DNA from: Myxococcales bacterium
Lineage (GTDB): Bacteria > Myxococcota > Myxococcia > Myxococcales > Myxococcaceae
DNA: 23,334 nt
Assembly: GCA_003153055.1 (NCBI GenBank)
Contig: PMBV01000523.1
Location: 1 to 23,334 of the forward strand
Direction: 5' to 3'
Positions 7,104 to 16,310 of the stretch are shown piece after piece. The position numbers and the translations under genes were made by a program. The notes beneath the pieces are model-generated. The model worked only from the letters and a program-made list of their open reading frames with translations, was not told where the DNA came from and did no database searches. Position 1 is the first letter of the stretch. Every line of letters starts with the position of its first letter.

Positions 7104-10100
7104 TCATTGCCGCGTGGGGAATTCGTGTTTGTAGAGTTCCCACTCCAGCTTGCTGAAGCCGTCGAACGTGACCAGGTCGTACGAGATGCTGAAGAACAGC
7201 AGCTTCACCTCGACGCTGATGGCCCCGGTGATGAACGAGAGACTGGCGGTAATCTTGAATGCGTCGGTGCCCTGGGCGCTGACCAGCAGGCCCTGGGGGT
7301 CCCAGATTCGGGTGTTGGCGCGCTCAAAGACGAAACCCATCTGCGCGTCGACGAAGTTGATGCCGGCGCTCAGGCAGATGCCGAGGCTGGAATGCGGGAC
7401 GCATATCGAGAAGGACGCGCCCACCGCCGCGCTCAGCACGATGCCAGCCGACCAGGTGCTGGCGCGCGCCTTCGACGCCGGGGCGAACTCACACACGAAG
7501 GGTCGCAGGTCGGTCTCGCTGCCGCTGCGGAGCGTGTCGCCGCTCGCATTGGCCGCCTTCTGCAGCGTCACGCCACCCAGCGACGGCACACGCGGCCGCA
7601 ACGCGCTCAACTGGCTGAGCGAGCCGCCGAAGGCCGCCGCGTAGCTCGTCGTGTTGAACAGCTCGCTGCCCCGGGCGTGTTGCTCGGCGAAGGGTGTGTT
7701 GCTCTTGATCCACCGGTACCGCGTCAGGCTCTGGCTGATGCAGGCCGAGTCGTTGGGGTTCCCTGCGCACGACGGCTGCGGCCACAAGATGGCCTGCTGG
7801 CCACCGACCCAGTACTGGAGCGTCGTATCGGTGATGGCCGCGCGCGCACCGGCCAACGCGTTGGCACTCGACAGCTCGGCCAATTGACCGCCCGCGTCCT
7901 GGCAGATGGCGTTCGCGTCAGTCAGGTTCAGCCGCTCGCTGTGGGCGACGTAGCACCGCTGCGTGCCGATGCAGGGGTAGTCGCTGTTCAAGTCATAGGC
8001 GAACTGCAGGCTCAAGCCGAACCCGGCAGTGAGGCTGACCTCGGCCATGATGGGGATGGGGCCGATGAAGATGAAGAAGCTGCGGCCCAGGCCGATGCCC
8101 AGCCCCTTGCGACCACCCACGAACCTGGCCGGCGCGATCATGGGCTGCAACAACGCGGCCTCGCTCGCCGCCCTCACTCCTTCCCGCGCGATGTCGATGA
8201 TGACGTCCCAGTCGGGGTTGATGGTGAAGGTGCCCTTCGCCCCAGGCGTGGTCCAGGCCGAGGTGCTGCTCTGCTGCAGGACGTTGAAGCCCAGCAGCTC
8301 GCCGGTGCCGCCGCTGGTCGCCGAGCCGCCGCTGGCTTGGTTGTCGTCGCTGACGCTGCTGCTCGACGTGCGCAGCATCGACGCGCCGAACACACCCGTA
8401 CCGCCCGAGCTGTCGCGCGTCTGGGACGAGCAGCGGCTCGAGCTGCCACCCGTGCACACGCCCGAGGCGCAGGTCTGCCCTGTTCCACAGTCGGCGGTGA
8501 CGGTACAGCGCCGTGTGCACGTGCCGACGTTGCCCATGTCGGTGGCGTTGTTCACGTCCCCGTTGCCCTGGTCGACGCTCTGGCCGACCTGCGTGTCGGC
8601 GCCGTCGTGGTCATGGGGCAGCAACTTCTTCTCCATGGTGCGCCTGACGATGAACACCTGGTCCGAGACGACGCAGCGCCGGTAGGTGTCCATCGGGGGC
8701 GCGCCGAGCGAGACCCCGAAGCCCTCGTCGCCGCGCTGGGTACGCTCACCTGAACCGACAATGTCCAGGCCGAACATTCGCTGGTGCGCGTCCATGTCGA
8801 TGCACACGCGCACCTTGAACTCGCGCATGGCCTCGTCCTGCGCCCCCATCCACCCGTTGTTGTCGGACGTCTTGACCAGCACCAGGCGTGCGCGAAGCGC
8901 CTCGGAGAAGGTCGCCATGACACGCGTGGTGGTGCCGGTGGGCTGGCCCTCGCCGAGCGGCGTGCCCTGCACGGCGCCGACCACCATCGCGTCGAACCAT
9001 TGCTGCTGCGGGTTCCCAGCGTAGGCGTCGAAGACCGACTTCGGCTGGATTTCGACAGTGGCGCCCAGGTTGCGCTGCGAGGTGTTCTGGATGCTGGTCG
9101 AGAGCACCTGCGAGGGTGAGTACGGGTTCCGGCCAGGCGAATCGCCGGCCATCATCCAGTCGAAGTCCAGCTCGAGCAGCGGCAGCCGGGTGGCGTCGTA
9201 CAGGTCGACCTCGGCCTCGGCTTTGCGCAGCGTGGCCTTGTTCGCCGCGAAGACGATGGTGTTCCACGTGCGGAACTGCACCCGCGGCCTCAAGCTCAAG
9301 TCGGCCGGGTCGTCACGCACATCGCGCAGCGGCAGGCGCGTCTGCTCGTAGAACGACAGGAAGTCCACCCACAGCAGCGGCGGGTTGTAGAAGAAGCCGA
9401 TGGGGTTCGGCACCAGCGCCGTCGTCTCGGTGGTGCCCGCCGTGCGCAGCGCCGCCGTCTTGCCCTCGGGGTCGAAGGCCACGCGCAGCTCGGTGTAGCC
9501 AACTTCGAAGGTCTGCCGGAAGTCGGCCTCGCTCACTGTGGTGCCGGTCTGCTGCCGGTAGCGGCGCAGCGCGTCTCGCCAACTGGGCACGTTGGTGCCG
9601 AAGCAGTTGGCGGGCGCGACGAAGTTGTTGGCCTGGGCGACCAGCACCTTGCCCGCGGCGATGGCCGCTGAGTCCACCTTCGGGATGGTGGTGGTGGTGC
9701 GTGGCCGGCGCAGACCCGGGTTGGCCACCACGCAGCGGAAGCCCTCGATGTACTCGCGCCCGCCGTTGACGCGCTGGGTGAAGCGGTCGACGGCGTAGAC
9801 GGTCGCCTGCGCCAGCTCGGTGTCGTACGGCAGCGAGGAGGACAGCGCCTGGTCGAAGGTGGTGCTGACGAGCAACGACAGGGGCCAGTTCTGGCGCAGC
9901 TGCGCGTACTCGTTTTCAGACGTGAAGAGCGACCACTTCGAGGGCGCCGGGATGACCGTCTTGGTCAGGTCGTTCACGCAGGCCAGGTTCCCGTCGCGCC
10001 GCGTCTTGCCGACGCACTGCTGTGGCACGCAGGCCTTTCGCACGTACGGCGTGGTCGGCGCGGTGCACGTCAGCACACCCGTGGCCTGGGATGCATCGGC

Positions 10101-11891
10101 CGGCAGCGTAGCGGTTTTGAGGGTCGGGTCCGGCCCGCAGCGGTAGGTGACGGTGAAGGTAGGCGAGCAGCCGGTCGGGGCGCTGGCGAGGCCCAGGTGG
10201 TTGACGCCGAAGCTGCACGTGCCCAGGCGGCCGTTGCACTGCTGCCCGAGCGCCGTGGTTGCGTTGCCGGTCGTCGCGTTGGCGCAGTTGCCTCCGAAGG
10301 TGGCGCTCTGCACGGTGACGGCGGGCTCACAGGAGAGCTTCACCGACGCGCCAAGTGCGGACACCAGCCCGCTGACGGTGTGCACCTCTTCGTCCTCGCC
10401 GCAGCGGTAGCTCACCTGCACGTCGGGCGCGGCGCACTCGGGGGCCTGCACGGGCAGCGCGGTGGACATGGCGCACGCGTCCTGGCCGGTGCATGTGTAG
10501 GCGTTGGCGTAGAGATTGTTGCGCAGGCGCTCAGGCGGTGCGCCCCGGCAGCCGAGGCCGCGGCTCGCCTCGATGATGCGGATGCCGTGCACCGAGTTGT
10601 CGGGCGCGGGCGCCGCGGGGCACGACACCTCGACCGGCCCGTTCCACGCCAGGCGCTGCGTCTTGACCTCGGTGGACGCGCCGCAGGTATAGGTGACCAC
10701 GAGCGCGCGCTGATCGGCGGTGCAGTTGTTCATCCACGAGCGCGGCGAGCGGTACGGCGCGGGGATGGAGCAGCGACCGCGCTTGTTGCACCGGTCCGTG
10801 ACGAGGCTCTTGAAGTCGACGGACTCGCGGGCTGACTCGGTGGCGTTGCAGTCCTTGCCGACGGTGGCGTCGGTCACCGTCATGGGCAAGCTGCAGCGCA
10901 GGGTGATGTTCTGGCTGGTGCTGGTCGTCAACCGCACCGGGTCCTGGCCGCCACCGGCTCCGCAGTCATATTCCAGGTAGAAGTCGCGCGACTGGCCAGG
11001 TTGTGGGTCGGTCTCGCCGGGCATGAGCAGCGGGCGAGTACAGGTCGTGCGGCCGTCGCAGGCGCCCTTGAACTTCGCGGCCAGGTCCAGCTCGCCGAAG
11101 CGCGCGGAGCGCACGCTGATGGCGATGGTGCTGCGGCTGGGTGACGGCTCGCAGCTGAAGCGAATGGGGTTCGGCGTCCCGGTCTGCCAGTCGTAGTCCG
11201 CGACCTGACGGGTGATGACGGTCGGGTCCGTGCCGCAGGTGAACTGGACCTCCGCCGTGGGGGCGTTCTGCCCGCCGCAACCCTCCATGGAGAACTGGCC
11301 CGTCGCCACCTCCCTGAGGCCGTGAGGAAGCGAACACATTCGCAGACCGTTGCAGCGCGCCAACACACCGGCGGTGGCGTTGCCGGTGTTCACCGCCGCG
11401 CGGCCTGTGGCGGCGTCGCAGTTCTTGCCGAGGGACGCCGAGACGATGGTCAGCTTCGGCCCGCAGGCCAGGCGGACCTCGTCGGGGAAGCCCAGCCCGG
11501 TGAACTCGGCCTCGTAGACGGTCTCTTCGGCGCCGCACTGGTACTTCACGTTCGTCTTCGATGTGACGCAGTCGGGCACGGGGTTCGTCTCGGTCGCCAG
11601 AAACGCGGGGCGCGAGCAGGTCGTCACGCCGTTGCACGACGCGGCGAAGGAGTCGGTGCGATTGCCCGCTGACGCATTGCAGCCCACGCCGACGGTAGCC
11701 TCGACGATGCGGATTTCGTTCGAGTGCTGCAACACCTTGACGTCGTCGCCGTTGCCGCCGGTCGAGAAGTCCCAGCCGACTTTCCCGGTCTCGCAAATCA
11801 GCGATGGGTCGACGGCGTTGAAGTCAGGCGGTGGCTGTGCGCTCTTGCACGCCGACAGCACCAGTACTCCCCCCAGGAACAGTCTGCGCAT
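7104..11891 (-). CDS. Giant lipoprotein with six SUEL-type lectin-like repeats and a C-type lectin domain
   Basis: The start at ATG 11891 has GGAG 5 nt upstream. A short type II signal peptide ends Leu-Ser-Ala-Cys15. Residues about 32-586 carry six diverged repeats. Each has a Cys shortly before a strand, an Ile/Val-x-x-Ala-x-x-Gly-x-x-Cys-type motif, a Cys-Asn-Gly or Cys-Asp-Gly with a nearby Cys, and a closing Val-x-Tyr-x-Cys-Gly. This is the cysteine skeleton of SUEL/rhamnose-binding lectin domains (Gal_lectin). A long unassigned middle follows (about 640-1120), then a Cys-rich knot (1125-1146), a Ser/Gly-rich linker and hydrophobic beta segments. Residues about 1304-1469 form a C-type-lectin-like domain (Cys-Tyr, Asp-Ala-x-x-x-Cys, Gly-Gly-Gln-Leu-Ala-Glu-Leu, Tyr-Trp-Val-Gly-Gly, Arg-Pro-Phe-Val-Cys-Glu). 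The last 120 residues are strand-rich. It is likely a surface glycan-binding adhesin. It lies 28 nt after the 1422-aa lipoprotein. Confidence 0.88.
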   Translation of the reverse strand: MRRLFLGGVLVLSACKSAQPPPDFNAVDPSLICETGKVGWDFSTGGNGDDVKVLQHSNEIRIVEATVGVGCNASAGNRTDSFAASCNGVTTCSRPAFLATETNPVPDCVTSKTNVKYQCGAEETVYEAEFTGLGFPDEVRLACGPKLTIVSASLGKNCDAATGRAAVNTGNATAGVLARCNGLRMCSLPHGLREVATGQFSMEGCGGQNAPTAEVQFTCGTDPTVITRQVADYDWQTGTPNPIRFSCEPSPSRSTIAISVRSARFGELDLAAKFKGACDGRTTCTRPLLMPGETDPQPGQSRDFYLEYDCGAGGGQDPVRLTTSTSQNITLRCSLPMTVTDATVGKDCNATESARESVDFKSLVTDRCNKRGRCSIPAPYRSPRSWMNNCTADQRALVVTYTCGASTEVKTQRLAWNGPVEVSCPAAPAPDNSVHGIRIIEASRGLGCRGAPPERLRNNLYANAYTCTGQDACAMSTALPVQAPECAAPDVQVSYRCGEDEEVHTVSGLVSALGASVKLSCEPAVTVQSATFGGNCANATTGNATTALGQQCNGRLGTCSFGVNHLGLASAPTGCSPTFTVTYRCGPDPTLKTATLPADASQATGVLTCTAPTTPYVRKACVPQQCVGKTRRDGNLACVNDLTKTVIPAPSKWSLFTSENEYAQLRQNWPLSLLVSTTFDQALSSSLPYDTELAQATVYAVDRFTQRVNGGREYIEGFRCVVANPGLRRPRTTTTIPKVDSAAIAAGKVLVAQANNFVAPANCFGTNVPSWRDALRRYRQQTGTTVSEADFRQTFEVGYTELRVAFDPEGKTAALRTAGTTETTALVPNPIGFFYNPPLLWVDFLSFYEQTRLPLRDVRDDPADLSLRPRVQFRTWNTIVFAANKATLRKAEAEVDLYDATRLPLLELDFDWMMAGDSPGRNPYSPSQVLSTSIQNTSQRNLGATVEIQPKSVFDAYAGNPQQQWFDAMVVGAVQGTPLGEGQPTGTTTRVMATFSEALRARLVLVKTSDNNGWMGAQDEAMREFKVRVCIDMDAHQRMFGLDIVGSGERTQRGDEGFGVSLGAPPMDTYRRCVVSDQVFIVRRTMEKKLLPHDHDGADTQVGQSVDQGNGDVNNATDMGNVGTCTRRCTVTADCGTGQTCASGVCTGGSSSRCSSQTRDSSGGTGVFGASMLRTSSSSVSDDNQASGGSATSGGTGELLGFNVLQQSSTSAWTTPGAKGTFTINPDWDVIIDIAREGVRAASEAALLQPMIAPARFVGGRKGLGIGLGRSFFIFIGPIPIMAEVSLTAGFGLSLQFAYDLNSDYPCIGTQRCYVAHSERLNLTDANAICQDAGGQLAELSSANALAGARAAITDTTLQYWVGGQQAILWPQPSCAGNPNDSACISQSLTRYRWIKSNTPFAEQHARGSELFNTTSYAAAFGGSLSQLSALRPRVPSLGGVTLQKAANASGDTLRSGSETDLRPFVCEFAPASKARASTWSAGIVLSAAVGASFSICVPHSSLGICLSAGINFVDAQMGFVFERANTRIWDPQGLLVSAQGTDAFKITASLSFITGAISVEVKLLFFSISYDLVTFDGFSKLEWELYKHEFPTRQ
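10134..11798 (-). repeat. Six tandem lectin-like repeats within the 1595-aa lipoprotein
   Basis: The repeats span roughly residues 32-120, 143-220, 247-311, 333-404, 424-498 and 521-586. Each closes with an aromatic-x-Cys-Gly (Tyr-Gln-Cys-Gly, Phe-Thr-Cys-Gly, Tyr-Asp-Cys-Gly, Tyr-Thr-Cys-Gly, Tyr-Arg-Cys-Gly twice). The third repeat lacks the Ala-x-x-Gly-x-x-Cys cysteine. Repeats are well diverged from one another, so the array is old or under diversifying pressure rather than a recent slippage product. Confidence 0.75.
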
Positions 11892-11919
11892 AGGTTCTCC
11901 AGGCCGTGAGAGCTTCGGG

Positions 11920-14900
11920 TTACGGGTGTGCGATGCCCCACGCAGCGGTGAGGTCGGTGACGAGTTGGTCGGTCTCCGCGGACGACAACGCGCGGTTGAA
12001 GTAGAGGAGCTCGCCGATGAGGGCGTTGGACGACTCGCCGATGTCCGAGCGGCCGACCCACAGCGCCTTGGTGCCGGCGCTGATGCTGACGCCGCTGCCG
12101 GACACCTGTCGGTCTCCCGTGGAGTCGACCAGGCGCAGCGTGCGCGTCGTGCCCTCGAGCGTGCCCACCAGCAGCATGGGCTCGGCGGCCCGGCACACCA
12201 ACTGGACGCCGGAGTTGTCGTTCGACGATTGGAAGTGGAGCGTGTTGGGCGTGGTGCTGACCTGTTCGAGCGACCAGTCCATGTCGCGGCTGCCGTGGTG
12301 CGCGAGGTTGCCCCACATATCGGGTGCGCTGCCCCAGGCCACCACCATCAGCACCGTGACGTTCGTCGTCAGCGTGAAGGGCTGGCTGATGAGCCCCTTG
12401 CCGGTGGCGAAGTCGAGCGCCGGGAGGCCGTTGAGCGCTGCTGCGACCCAGGTCGGGGCCGCGGAGTTCGGTGCCAGCGGGTGGCCGCTGCCCGACAAGT
12501 CGTTCCAGGTGTCGACGCTGACGCCGGTGAGGCTCACCCCGCTGAACTCGCGCGCGGAGTAGTGCGCGACGAGCCCGCTGGTGACGGGCGGCAGCGGGTG
12601 CAGGCGCGCCAGCCACAGGTCGTTGCCGGTGCTGCCCTCGGAGACCGAGCCGACGCCCCAGCTGAGCGTGGTGTTGTCGAAGTTGCCGACGGCGTAGACG
12701 TCGCCGTCATCGGCGAGCACCAGGGCCTGCGCCGAGGGCGTGGACCCGCCGCTGGCCACCTTCGCAAAGCGGTAGTTGAGCGCGCCGTCGTAGCCCGCCA
12801 CGAAGGCGCCGGCGCGTGTCGACCCGCCGCCGAAGTCCGCGCCGCCGTTGTTGACGTTGCCGGCGACCAGGACGTTGCCGGCCGCGTCGTACTGCACGTC
12901 GTTGCCCATCACCGGCGCGCCCGTGAGGAAGCCGCGCTGCGCGACGAAGGCGCCGTCGGCCGTGGCGAAGACGCCCAGCACGCCCACGTTGACGCCTCCG
13001 AAGCCGACGCCGCCAGGGCTGGGCGTGGTCAACGCGCCGCCACCCAGGTTGATGGTGTCGAGGAAGCGGATGAAGGTCGCCACGTGGCCCGCGCCGTCGA
13101 CGGCGACGCCAGCAGCCGCCGAGTCGACGTAGCTGGTGCCGGACGCGACGAGCGACTTCGACCACCGGTGAACGCCGCCTTGGTCGTAGCTGGCCAACAG
13201 CGCCGTCATCTGCCCCGCGTAGGGCAGCACCGCGCCGCCGACGTCGCCGTTGGGCCCGCCGAGGTGGCCCGCGCCGTAGAGGTTGCCGCTGGAGTCGTAG
13301 ACCAGGTCGTCGAACGAGCTGTCGGGCGTGAAGGGCGCCGGGTCCGCGCCGTAGACGTGGGCCCAGCGCGTCGTCTGGCCGTCGTTCGAGTAGGTGACCA
13401 GGAACATGTCGCCCGAGCCGCGCGCCTGCTGCACGCCCAGGCCGTAGTCGAAGGCGCCGTTGGCCCAGCCCGAGACCGAGACGTTCCCCGAGGGGCTGAC
13501 GGCCACGGAGCGCGCCTCGGACGCCAGGGCGCGGCTCCAGCGGTAGACGCCCGCCGACGTGTAACTGGCCACGAAGCCACCGGTGGCGGACAGGCTGTCG
13601 GTCTGGCTCAGCCAGAAGGGCGTGGCCCTCGAGGTGCCGACGATGAACAGGTTCCCCGACCCGTCGATGGCCAGCTTGCCCGCGCCGTCGTGGCCGCTGC
13701 TGCCGAGCAGCACGCCCCAGCGCGCCTGGCCCGCGGGGTCGAAGGACACCAGCGCCACGTCGTTGCCGCCCTGCGCACCGAGGGTGACGCCGTTGCCGTA
13801 CGAGGTCGGCCCATTCACCATCAGCGACACGTAGAGGTTGCCGGCAGTATCGCGGACCAGGTCGAGCACGGTCTCGCTGGTGTTCAGGTTGGTGGGCGAG
13901 AGCACGAATTCGATGAGGGTGGCGCACAGGGCGCCCGTTCGACCCGGCTGACACAAGCAGGTGGGCGGGGCCGCGACGTGGTTCGTGCAGGTCGCCGCCG
14001 TGAGCAGACCACAGCCGCCGTTGTTGGTCGCGCACTCGTTGATGTCCGCGCACGTGGGTGCGGCGCCGACGTTGTTGGTGCAGGTCATGTAGCGCGCGTC
14101 CCCGCAGCCGCCGTTGTTGGTGAGGCACTCATCGACGTCGGCGCACGTCGTCCCGTCGCCCGAGAAGCCCGACGCGCAGGTGCAGGTCGCCTTCCCGCTG
14201 GCGTCGGCGCAGGCGGCGTGGGGGTCACACGTCGTGGCCGCGCAGGAGGCCTCGCAGGTGCCGTCGTGGTCGTGGTCCTGCGTGCCCGGCGGGCAGTCGG
14301 GCGACGTCACGGACACCTCGCTCGTCCAGGCTGACGCGCCGAAGGCATTCGTCGCGCGCACCCGGTACCGGTAAGTGTCCGAAGCGACGACCAGAGTGTC
14401 GAGGTGCGCTTCGGTGTCGGCCGGCAGCTCGACCAGCTGGGTGAAGGCGCCGGTGCCGAGCGCGCGCTCGACGACGAAGTGCTCCTCGTAGCGGGACGCG
14501 TCGTGCCAGTTCAGCTGCACGCGGTTGTAGGCGACGGCCGTGGCGCTGAGCGCCTGGGGCGGTGCGGGCGGAGATTGGGGGCCGTGGTTCTCGACCGGCA
14601 GCGCCATCTCTGGCGTGCCATCGCCATCCTGGTCGACGGTGACCTCGAGCACGCCCGCGTCCTGCGAGTAGCCCGAAATGTTGAGGCCCAGCGAGCCGCT
14701 GGCGGGCGCCGTCACCGTGCCCTCGATGACGACGTCTCCACCCGACGACGAGCTGACGATGGAGATGTCGACGTCCACGTCTTGGTTGCCGTGCGCTTCG
14801 ACGGTGGCGTTGCCCGTTTGCGGGTCGACGGTGACGGAGCTGGTCTCGACCTGGCCGGCGTCCGCGGAGATGGTCATCTGCACCTCGGTCTGCCCGCCGT

Positions 14901-16188
14901 CGGCGGTCTGGGCGATGGCCGAGACGGTGAACTCACCGCCCGCGCCGGGTGCGTGCTCGACGCTGACGCGCGTGCCGCCGTTGGAGACCGTCACCACGTC
15001 GCTGGCGCCCTGCGGCGGGGCTGCGCCGGACACGCCCACCGAGAAGCCCGCGCCGAACATCGTCATGTGCATCGCCTCCGAGCCACCGGTGCCAGCGACG
15101 CGGAAACGCAACGGCCCTCCAGTGCGGGTGAGCGCAGGGACGAAGACGATGGGCGGCATGGGGTCCTCCCACGGGTCGACCGAGAAGTTCGGCGAGAGGG
15201 AGGCGCCCGGCAGCGTGTTGACGAACTGCCCGTCGACGACACCCGTGGCGTGGCCCTGCGCGTCGACCGCGGCCACCTCGACGCTGCCGAAGCTGAAGAT
15301 CTGGTTCAGCGCCGTCTCGGCCTCGTCGCCGTTGAGCCCGCAGAACGAGCAGCGCTGCGTGCCAGTGCGGTTCTTCAGCGGCGCCAGGTACAGCAGGTTG
15401 TGGTTGTCTGTGGTGCCCTTGTAGAGCGACAGCGGCGCGTCCGGCGTGCTCGAGGCCTGGTACTCCCAGCTGTTGGCCTGCGCGTCGACGAGGATGAAGC
15501 GCGCCTCGCCGGGGTGGTTGTTGTCGTACACCTGGATGCGGAAGCGCTTGTCGGCCTCGTCGACGAGCACGGCGGTGGCCACCATGGCGTGCCCGCCCGT
15601 CACCTTGCCGTCGTCGCCCACGCGAACCATGCCCACGCGGTACAGGTCTTCGACGGGGACCTTCTTGTACTGCGTGGAGAGGAAAGACGCCGCCCCGCGC
15701 GCGTCGAGGCTGTGGGTGCTCTCCCGGACGACATCGCGCAGGAACTGGGTCGAGAACCAGTACGCAATCTCCCGGCTCAGCGGTGGGTGGTTCTGCAGGT
15801 CGAGGTCGAAGGCGTCCTTCGCGCCGAAGTCCTCGGGGCGCAGGACCTGCTGGTAGAAGAGGCCACTGAGCACGGCGAAGCCCTCGCACCGCCCGCCCCG
15901 CATCGACGCGTTCACCTTCGACATCCACTGGTTCGCCAGGGGCGTCAGCCGACACTCACCCTCGGGGTTGGTGCACACGCTCTCGGGGCCGAACATGCGG
16001 GCCACCAGCGCCGGTGTGAGCCTGGCCGTCTGGCTGTCCCCGCCGAAGTTGGGGAACGAGAAGCCGTCGACGTTCACCTCGAAGCCGCTCTGCGCGTCGC
16101 TCTTCGGCAGCTCGACCGGCGCCTGGCAGGCGGCCAGCGCGACGGCGAGCGCAGCGCACACCTGTCGAGCCCCCCCTCGGACGCGCAT
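11920..16188 (-). CDS. Giant mosaic lipoprotein with papain-like peptidase, Fn3, EGF, propeller and LamG-like parts
   Basis: The 1422-aa product has a type II signal ending Leu-Ala-Ala-Cys21. Residues about 60-275 look like a papain-fold cysteine peptidase: Gly-Gly-Arg-Cys101-Glu-Gly-Phe at a helix start, Gly-Gly-His200-Ala-Met-Val, and Tyr-Asp222-Asn-Asn-His-Pro-Gly. Cys101 and His200 are the proposed catalytic pair, with Asp222 or Asn223 third. Strand-rich modules follow (about 340-535), then a fibronectin type III domain (about 545-628). EGF-type domains come next (645-757), two of them calcium-binding in form (Asp-Val-Asp-Glu-Cys and Asp-Ile-Asn-Glu-Cys, each before Thr-Asn-Asn-Gly-Gly-Cys). 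Repeats with Asp-x-x-Gly-Asn-Leu-Tyr/Val (760-1200) resemble a beta-propeller, and a LamG/concanavalin-like domain ends it (1204-1420). The start has only a distant GGAGG. It is probably an outer-surface adhesin or processing enzyme and the first gene of the lipoprotein operon. Confidence 0.88.
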   Translation of the reverse strand: MRVRGGARQVCAALAVALAACQAPVELPKSDAQSGFEVNVDGFSFPNFGGDSQTARLTPALVARMFGPESVCTNPEGECRLTPLANQWMSKVNASMRGGRCEGFAVLSGLFYQQVLRPEDFGAKDAFDLDLQNHPPLSREIAYWFSTQFLRDVVRESTHSLDARGAASFLSTQYKKVPVEDLYRVGMVRVGDDGKVTGGHAMVATAVLVDEADKRFRIQVYDNNHPGEARFILVDAQANSWEYQASSTPDAPLSLYKGTTDNHNLLYLAPLKNRTGTQRCSFCGLNGDEAETALNQIFSFGSVEVAAVDAQGHATGVVDGQFVNTLPGASLSPNFSVDPWEDPMPPIVFVPALTRTGGPLRFRVAGTGGSEAMHMTMFGAGFSVGVSGAAPPQGASDVVTVSNGGTRVSVEHAPGAGGEFTVSAIAQTADGGQTEVQMTISADAGQVETSSVTVDPQTGNATVEAHGNQDVDVDISIVSSSSGGDVVIEGTVTAPASGSLGLNISGYSQDAGVLEVTVDQDGDGTPEMALPVENHGPQSPPAPPQALSATAVAYNRVQLNWHDASRYEEHFVVERALGTGAFTQLVELPADTEAHLDTLVVASDTYRYRVRATNAFGASAWTSEVSVTSPDCPPGTQDHDHDGTCEASCAATTCDPHAACADASGKATCTCASGFSGDGTTCADVDECLTNNGGCGDARYMTCTNNVGAAPTCADINECATNNGGCGLLTAATCTNHVAAPPTCLCQPGRTGALCATLIEFVLSPTNLNTSETVLDLVRDTAGNLYVSLMVNGPTSYGNGVTLGAQGGNDVALVSFDPAGQARWGVLLGSSGHDGAGKLAIDGSGNLFIVGTSRATPFWLSQTDSLSATGGFVASYTSAGVYRWSRALASEARSVAVSPSGNVSVSGWANGAFDYGLGVQQARGSGDMFLVTYSNDGQTTRWAHVYGADPAPFTPDSSFDDLVYDSSGNLYGAGHLGGPNGDVGGAVLPYAGQMTALLASYDQGGVHRWSKSLVASGTSYVDSAAAGVAVDGAGHVATFIRFLDTINLGGGALTTPSPGGVGFGGVNVGVLGVFATADGAFVAQRGFLTGAPVMGNDVQYDAAGNVLVAGNVNNGGADFGGGSTRAGAFVAGYDGALNYRFAKVASGGSTPSAQALVLADDGDVYAVGNFDNTTLSWGVGSVSEGSTGNDLWLARLHPLPPVTSGLVAHYSAREFSGVSLTGVSVDTWNDLSGSGHPLAPNSAAPTWVAAALNGLPALDFATGKGLISQPFTLTTNVTVLMVVAWGSAPDMWGNLAHHGSRDMDWSLEQVSTTPNTLHFQSSNDNSGVQLVCRAAEPMLLVGTLEGTTRTLRLVDSTGDRQVSGSGVSISAGTKALWVGRSDIGESSNALIGELLYFNRALSSAETDQLVTDLTAAWGIAHP
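13918..14256 (-). repeat. Tandem EGF-type modules in the 1422-aa lipoprotein
   Basis: About 113 residues (645-757) contain three or four Cys-rich units. Two share Asn-Asn-Gly-Gly-Cys-Gly and a preceding Asp-x-(Asp/Asn)-Glu-Cys calcium motif. Their DNA keeps visible similarity (CCGCCGTTGTTGGT occurs in both), pointing to duplication within the gene. Confidence 0.7.
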
Positions 16189-16310
16189 GGGTGCCCACTT
16201 TGCAACCTCCGCGCCTCGCGCAGACCCTTGAATCGTCTCGGATCAAGCACAGGTCGCCCGGACCCGGTCGGTCGCACCTGACACCCAAGGCCTGACGGGT
16301 CAGCCGGGCG
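16189..16310. other. Short intergenic region between the Omp85 gene and the lipoprotein operon
   Basis: This 122-nt gap should hold the end of the tamBA-type transcript and the promoter of the downstream operon, if they are separate. An inverted repeat CTGACG/CGTCAG (16292-16314) overlaps the Omp85 stop but has no following T-tract, so it is a poor intrinsic terminator. I see no clear -35/-10 pair. Confidence 0.4.

Noticed and set aside
11563..14334. A 923-codon plus-strand open frame, and similar long frames at 14404-16281, 16332-17861, 18051-19403 and 19856-22663
   Set aside because: They lie antisense to genes with clear domains, and their products are Arg/Gly/Ala/His/Val-rich with no motifs. 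This is the known artefact of high-GC coding DNA on the opposite strand.
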